DNA of 18,331 bases from JAKAQB01 sp035702855 (GTDB taxonomy: Bacteria > Actinomycetota > Acidimicrobiia > Acidimicrobiales > Palsa-688). Of this stretch, positions 14,636 to 18,331 are shown in pieces. The notes under the pieces were generated by a model. The model worked only from the letters and a program-made list of their open reading frames with translations. It ran no database searches and had not been told where the DNA came from. The number at the start of each line of letters is the position of its first letter. Position 1 is the first letter of the stretch. The translations under genes and the position numbers were made by a program. The DNA lies in the NCBI GenBank assembly GCA_035702855.1, contig DASSZM010000141.1, positions 1 to 18,331 on the forward strand. The letters run 5' to 3'.

Positions 14636-16297
14636 ATGGATGTCCTCGTCGCCGTGGGCGACGTCCCGGTGCCGCCCCGTCTGGCCGCCAGGGCCCGTCG
14701 CCTGATCACCGTCCCGGCAGGACCGCTCAGCAGCGCGGACGTCGCCGACCTGCGGGCGCATTTCCCCCGATCCCTGGGCGTCATCGGCGAGCCCGACGAC
14801 GTGGTCGAGGTCGCCAACCAGCTGCACCGGGCGAGCTTCCCGGTCGTCGTCTACACCGACGAGCCGTTGCCCCTCGACGAGGGTGTCGCCACCGAGCCGT
14901 TGAGCGGCGCCGGCGCCGCCATCCAGGCCGCCGACTCCCTGCTCGACCTGATCGGCAACACCCCGCTCGTGCGCCTCGACCGCACCGCCCGGGACCTGTC
15001 GTGCACGCTGCTGGCCAAGCTCGAGTACCTCAACCCCGGCGGCAGCGTCAAGGACCGCCCGGCGCTGCGCATGATCGAAGCGGCGGAGCGGGAAGGCCTG
15101 CTCGGCCCCGGCGGCACCATCGTCGAGCCGACCTCGGGCAACACCGGCGTCGGCCTGGCCATCGTCGCCGCCCGCCGCGGCTACCGCTGCATCTTCACGA
15201 TGCCCGACAAGATCGCCGAGGAGAAGCGGGCGCTCCTGCGCGCCTACGGCGCCGAGGTCGTCGTCTGCCCCACGTCGGTCCCGCCCGAGCACCCCGACAG
15301 CTACTACTCGGTGGCCGAGCGGCTCGCCGAGACGACGCCGGGCGCCTTCCGCCCCAACCAGTACGCCAACCCCCACAACCCCGAGGCCCACGTCCGCACG
15401 ACCGGCCCGGAGATCTGGGAGCAGACCGGCGGGCGGATCACCCACTTCGTCTGCGCCATCGGCACCGGCGGGACGATCTCCGGCATCGGCCGCTACCTCA
15501 AGTCCAAGAACCCGGCGATCCAGGTGATCGGCGCCGACCCGGAGGGCTCCGTGTACTCCGGCGGCACCGGCCGCCCCTACCTGGTGGAGGGCATCGGCGA
15601 GGACTTCTGGCCCGCCACCTACGACCGGGAGGTGGCCGACCGGGTGATCATGGTCTCCGACCGCGACAGCTTCCTCACCGCCCGGCGCGTGACCCGGGAG
15701 GAGGGGATCCTCGTCGGCGGCTCGTGCGGGACGGCGGTCGCCGCCGCCCTGGAGGTCGGGCGCGACCTCGGACCCGACGACGTGGTGGTCGTCCTGCTCC
15801 CCGATTCCGGGCGTGGCTACCTGTCCAAGGTGTACGACGACGGCTGGATGGCGGACCACGGGTTCCTGCGGGCCGGCGGCGACGACCTCGCCGCCGTGCT
15901 CGGGCGCAAGGCCGTCGACCTGCCCCCGCTCGTGCACGTCCACCCCGACGAGACCGTGCGCTCGGCGATCGCCATCCTGAAGGAGTTCGGTGTGTCCCAG
16001 ATGCCCGTCGTCCAGGCCGAGCCGCCGGTGGCGCTCGCCGAGGTCGTCGGCACCGTCAGCGACCGCCTGCTGCTCCAGGCGGCGCTGGAGAAGCCCGAGA
16101 CGATCGACGGCCCGGTGAGCGCCGTCATGGAGTCCCCCCTGCCGACGGTGGGCACGGGCGAACCCATCGACCTGGCCGCCGCCCGCCTCGCCGGCGGCGC
16201 CTCGGCGGTGCTGGTGATGGACGAGGGCCGCCCCGTCGGCATCGTGACCCGCTCGGACCTGCTCGAGTACCTCGCCGGCCCGCCGGCGGCCCGATGA
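14636..16297 (+). CDS. cbs: Cystathionine beta-synthase with CBS-domain pair and N-terminal extension
   Basis: The protein has 553 residues. It condenses serine and homocysteine to cystathionine with pyridoxal phosphate. The catalytic domain starts at about 101 (LLDLIGNTPLVRL). The PLP lysine is Lys139 in NPGGSVKD, the phosphate-contacting loop is SGNTG (167-171), and a second phosphate-binding loop is GTGGT (276-280). The PDSGRGYLSK segment (389-398) is typical of CBS rather than plain cysteine synthase. Residues about 435-545 form two CBS (Bateman) domains, usually regulatory. The first 98 residues are not part of standard bacterial CBS; they look like a small alpha/beta fold with LGVIGEPDDVVEV and VVVYTDEPLP. 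No ATG or GTG near the catalytic domain offers a shorter start, and a leaderless-type -10 box lies 7 nt before this ATG. The gene is coupled to metB by ATGA. Confidence 0.93.
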   Translation: MDVLVAVGDVPVPPRLAARARRLITVPAGPLSSADVADLRAHFPRSLGVIGEPDDVVEVANQLHRASFPVVVYTDEPLPLDEGVATEPLSGAGAAIQAADSLLDLIGNTPLVRLDRTARDLSCTLLAKLEYLNPGGSVKDRPALRMIEAAEREGLLGPGGTIVEPTSGNTGVGLAIVAARRGYRCIFTMPDKIAEEKRALLRAYGAEVVVCPTSVPPEHPDSYYSVAERLAETTPGAFRPNQYANPHNPEAHVRTTGPEIWEQTGGRITHFVCAIGTGGTISGIGRYLKSKNPAIQVIGADPEGSVYSGGTGRPYLVEGIGEDFWPATYDREVADRVIMVSDRDSFLTARRVTREEGILVGGSCGTAVAAALEVGRDLGPDDVVVVLLPDSGRGYLSKVYDDGWMADHGFLRAGGDDLAAVLGRKAVDLPPLVHVHPDETVRSAIAILKEFGVSQMPVVQAEPPVALAEVVGTVSDRLLLQAALEKPETIDGPVSAVMESPLPTVGTGEPIDLAAARLAGGASAVLVMDEGRPVGIVTRSDLLEYLAGPPAAR

Positions 16298-17538
16298 GCG
16301 CCGCCGACGAGGGGGTCGGCGGCGCCGCCGGCCGTGGCGCCGGGGCTCCCGGCCGTGGCGCCGGGGCGGGCAGCCCCGGGGGCGGGGGCGCGGCGGGACC
16401 GGGCTTCGAGACCCGGGCCATCCACGCCGGGCAGGACCCCGACCCGATCACCGGGGCGGTGGTGCCGCCGGTGTCGGTGGCGACGACCTTCGCCCAGTCG
16501 GCGGTCGGCGAGCACGCCGGCTTCGAGTACAGCCGGACCGGCAACCCCACCCGGCAGGCACTGGAGGCGTGCATCGCCTCGCTGGAGGGCGGCGCCGGCG
16601 GCCGGGCGTTCGCCAGCGGGCTCGCCGCCGAGGACGCCGTGCTCCACCTGCTCGCCCCCGGCGACCACCTGATCGTCCCCGACGACGCCTACGGCGGCAC
16701 CTACCGCCTCGTCGACCAGGTCTGGGGCCGGCTGGGGATCACCCACACCCCCGTGGCACTCGGCGACCTCGACGCCGTCGCCGCCGCCTGGCGCCCCGAG
16801 ACCCGGATGGTCTGGGCGGAGACCCCGACCAACCCGCGCCTCGGCATCGTCGACATCGCCGGCCTGGCGACCGTCGTCCACGAGCGGGGCGGCCGGCTGG
16901 TCGTCGACAACACCTTCGCCACCCCCTGGCTGCAGCGGCCGCTGACCCTCGGCGCCGACATCGTCGTGCACTCGAGCACCAAGTACCTCGGCGGCCACAG
17001 CGACGTCGTCGGGGGCCTGGTCGCCGCGAACGACCCCGAGGTCCTCGAGCACCTGTGGTTCGTCCAGAACTCCGTCGGGGCGGTGCCGAGCCCCTGGGAC
17101 TGCTTCCTCACCCTGCGGGGGATCAAGACCCTGGCGGTACGGATGGACCGGCACTGCGCCACCGCCGCCACCGTCGCCGCCGCCCTCGCGGAGCACCCCG
17201 GCGTGTCGCAGGTGCTGTGGCCCGGCCTGCCCGACCACCCCGGCCACGAGCTCGCCGCCCGGCAGATGCGGGGCTTCGGCGGGATGGTGTCGTTCGTCGT
17301 GCGCGGCGGGGAGCAGACCGCCCTGGCCGTCGCCGCCGGCACCACGCTGTGGACCCTCGCCGAGTCGCTCGGGGCCGTCGAGTCGCTCATCGAGCACCCC
17401 CACCGCATGACCCACGCCTCGGTCGCCGGGTCCGCCCTGGAGGTACCCGCCGGCCTGATCCGGCTGTCGGTCGGGTTGGAGACGCCCGACGACCTCGTCG
17501 ACGACCTGCTCGGCGCCCTCGAGCGGGCGGGGGCGTAA
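16294..17538 (+). CDS. metB: Cystathionine gamma-synthase/gamma-lyase (Cys/Met metabolism PLP enzyme)
   Basis: The protein has 414 residues and is a PLP enzyme of the trans-sulfuration family. From residue 38 it follows the family closely: FETRAIHAGQDPDP, EYSRTGNPTR (78-87), FASGLAAEDAV (106-115), AETPTNPR (175-182), DNTFATP (205-211), and HSSTKYLGGHSDV with the PLP lysine at 230. The first 37 residues are a Gly/Ala/Arg linker-like extension containing a tandem repeat. Sequence alone does not separate gamma-synthase (forward pathway) from gamma-lyase (cysteine formation). Its pairing with cbs suggests gamma-lyase activity in reverse trans-sulfuration; mycobacterial metB beside cbs is a known parallel. 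The ATG lies in an ATGA overlap with the cbs stop, supporting this start and coupled translation. Confidence 0.9.
   Translation: MSAADEGVGGAAGRGAGAPGRGAGAGSPGGGGAAGPGFETRAIHAGQDPDPITGAVVPPVSVATTFAQSAVGEHAGFEYSRTGNPTRQALEACIASLEGGAGGRAFASGLAAEDAVLHLLAPGDHLIVPDDAYGGTYRLVDQVWGRLGITHTPVALGDLDAVAAAWRPETRMVWAETPTNPRLGIVDIAGLATVVHERGGRLVVDNTFATPWLQRPLTLGADIVVHSSTKYLGGHSDVVGGLVAANDPEVLEHLWFVQNSVGAVPSPWDCFLTLRGIKTLAVRMDRHCATAATVAAALAEHPGVSQVLWPGLPDHPGHELAARQMRGFGGMVSFVVRGGEQTALAVAAGTTLWTLAESLGAVESLIEHPHRMTHASVAGSALEVPAGLIRLSVGLETPDDLVDDLLGALERAGA
16330..16367. repeat. Tandem 21-bp repeat at the 5' end of metB
   Basis: Two consecutive copies of GGCCGTGGCGCCGGGGC plus a short variable end, with a 21-bp period. 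They encode two heptads of GRGAGA(P/G) in the disordered N-terminal extension of the gamma-synthase/lyase. Confidence 0.7.
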
Positions 17539-17601
17539 CCGGGCCGGGGCGCCGGCCGAGCCTTCGCTCCTTCCGTGGCGCCCGGGGCAGCCGCACGCGT
17601 T

Positions 17602-17646
17602 CTGTGAGGACGTGCGTACCGAATTTCGGTACACGACTCCTCACAG
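17602..17646. repeat. 45-nt near-palindrome between convergent metB and serA
   Basis: Two 22-nt arms surround one central base and match at 18 of 22 positions. The outer 9 bp (CTGTGAGGA/TCCTCACAG) and the inner 8 bp (GTACCGAA/TTCGGTAC) pair perfectly, with four mismatches between. It can form a long stem-loop on either strand. It sits 64 nt after the metB stop and 92 nt beyond the serA stop, so a bidirectional terminator is the simplest role. There is no T tract. A weaker 7-bp inverted repeat (17547-17553 with 17577-17583) precedes it. Confidence 0.7.
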
Positions 17647-17737
17647 TTCGCCGGTCAGCCCCCAGAACGGCCCCCGGCCGCCTGCCGGGCAGCCGGAACC
17701 CGCCGGCCGGGGCACCCGGGCGGCCGGGCGGCTCGGC

Positions 17738-18331
17738 TCAGAGGATCCGCAGGCGGATCGTCTCCTCGAGGGCGGCGAGGCGGTGGCGGGTGTCGGGGGT
17801 GAAGTCGCTGGCGACGTCGCTGACCACGTAGCCGATGTCGCCGCGGGTGCCGAGCGCCTGCCCCTCGATGTTGACGCCCTCCTCGGCGAACACGGCGTTG
17901 ATGGTCGCCAGCACGCCCGGGGTGTTGCGGTGGATGTGCACGAAGGTGTGGGCACCCGACCGCTCGGGCAGCTCGACGTTGGGGAGGTTGACCGACAGGG
18001 CGGTGGTGCCCCGCTTGGCGTAGTCGATCAGCTTGTGGGCGACGAAGTGCCCGATGTCGACCTGCGCCTCCTCGGTGCTCCCGCCGATGTGGGGCGTGAG
18101 GATGACGTTGGGCAGGCCCCGCAGCTCGGAGACGAACGGCTCGCCCTTCCCCGACGGCTCGCTCGGGAACACGTCCACGGCGGCACCGGCCAGGTGCCCC
18201 GACACGATGTGGCGCCGCAGGGAGGCGTGGTCGACCACGAAGCCCCGGCTGAGGTTGAGGAAGAGCGAGCCCGGCCGCATGGCGGCGAACTCCTCCTCGC
18301 CGAACAGGTTGCGGTTGTCCGGGCGGCCGTC
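17738..18331 (-). CDS. serA: D-3-phosphoglycerate dehydrogenase, C-terminal part (cut by window end)
   Basis: The last 197 residues of the protein are visible; the frame stays open to the window edge, so the 5' half lies outside. The enzyme oxidises 3-phosphoglycerate to 3-phosphohydroxypyruvate, the first step of serine synthesis. The visible part contains SRGFVVD, then AGAAVDVFPSEPS with the active-site glutamate, and TPHIGGSTEEAQ with the catalytic histidine. After a short linker, one ACT domain of about 70 residues starts at HTFVHIHRNTPGVL. The arrangement matches the short E. coli-type SerA (serine-inhibited through the ACT domain) rather than the long mycobacterial type with an extra ASB domain. 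It converges on metB, and the product serine is a substrate of the neighbouring CBS. Confidence 0.94.
   Translation of the reverse strand, partial: DGRPDNRNLFGEEEFAAMRPGSLFLNLSRGFVVDHASLRRHIVSGHLAGAAVDVFPSEPSGKGEPFVSELRGLPNVILTPHIGGSTEEAQVDIGHFVAHKLIDYAKRGTTALSVNLPNVELPERSGAHTFVHIHRNTPGVLATINAVFAEEGVNIEGQALGTRGDIGYVVSDVASDFTPDTRHRLAALEETIRLRIL

Overview
The window is an 18.3 kb piece of a very GC-rich chromosome, most likely from an actinobacterium. Third codon positions are nearly all G or C. GTG starts are common, the flotillin-like, DUF2237, ChrB_N and polyphosphate glucokinase proteins look actinobacterial, and several starts look leaderless (a TANNNT box about 7 nt before the start codon). 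I lean towards the Acidimicrobiia or relatives, but this is an inference from gene style, not a placement.

Layout. Positions 1-13841 are read almost entirely from the minus strand. They hold tRNA-Phe and tRNA-Asp (16-164), a flotillin-like SPFH protein with a tiny NfeD-type OB-fold partner (231-1713), and a three-gene ABC importer of the Fe3+/thiamine/phosphonate type (ATPase, fused permease, lipoprotein binding protein; 1830-6028). Next come a ChrB N-terminal-domain protein and a DUF2237 protein (6159-7160), then a membrane-anchored HtrA-type serine protease with PDZ domain (7249-9051). These are followed by an NAD-epimerase-like protein (9262-10239), a Gfo/Idh/MocA oxidoreductase translationally coupled to an 8-TM membrane protein (10301-12339), and an acyl-CoA dehydrogenase (12588-13841).

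At about 13850 transcription diverges. The plus-strand block holds polyphosphate glucokinase (ppgK), cystathionine beta-synthase with CBS domains and an unusual N-terminal extension (cbs), and a cystathionine gamma-synthase/lyase (metB-type) joined to cbs by an ATGA overlap. serA (E. coli-type 3-phosphoglycerate dehydrogenase with ACT domain) converges from the right edge and is cut by the window end. SerA feeds serine synthesis. Serine plus homocysteine is the CBS substrate, and the gamma enzyme acts on cystathionine, so the right end is a serine/sulfur amino-acid neighbourhood.

The window is mainly housekeeping and accessory metabolism. There is no CRISPR array, integrase, transposase or obvious defence system. 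The points most worth a second look are a symmetric -10 element shared by the divergent acyl-CoA dehydrogenase and ppgK genes, a repeated leaderless-start architecture, the roughly 98-residue N-terminal extension of CBS, a 45-nt near-palindrome between metB and serA, and several small or stand-alone domain proteins (NfeD OB fold, ChrB_N).
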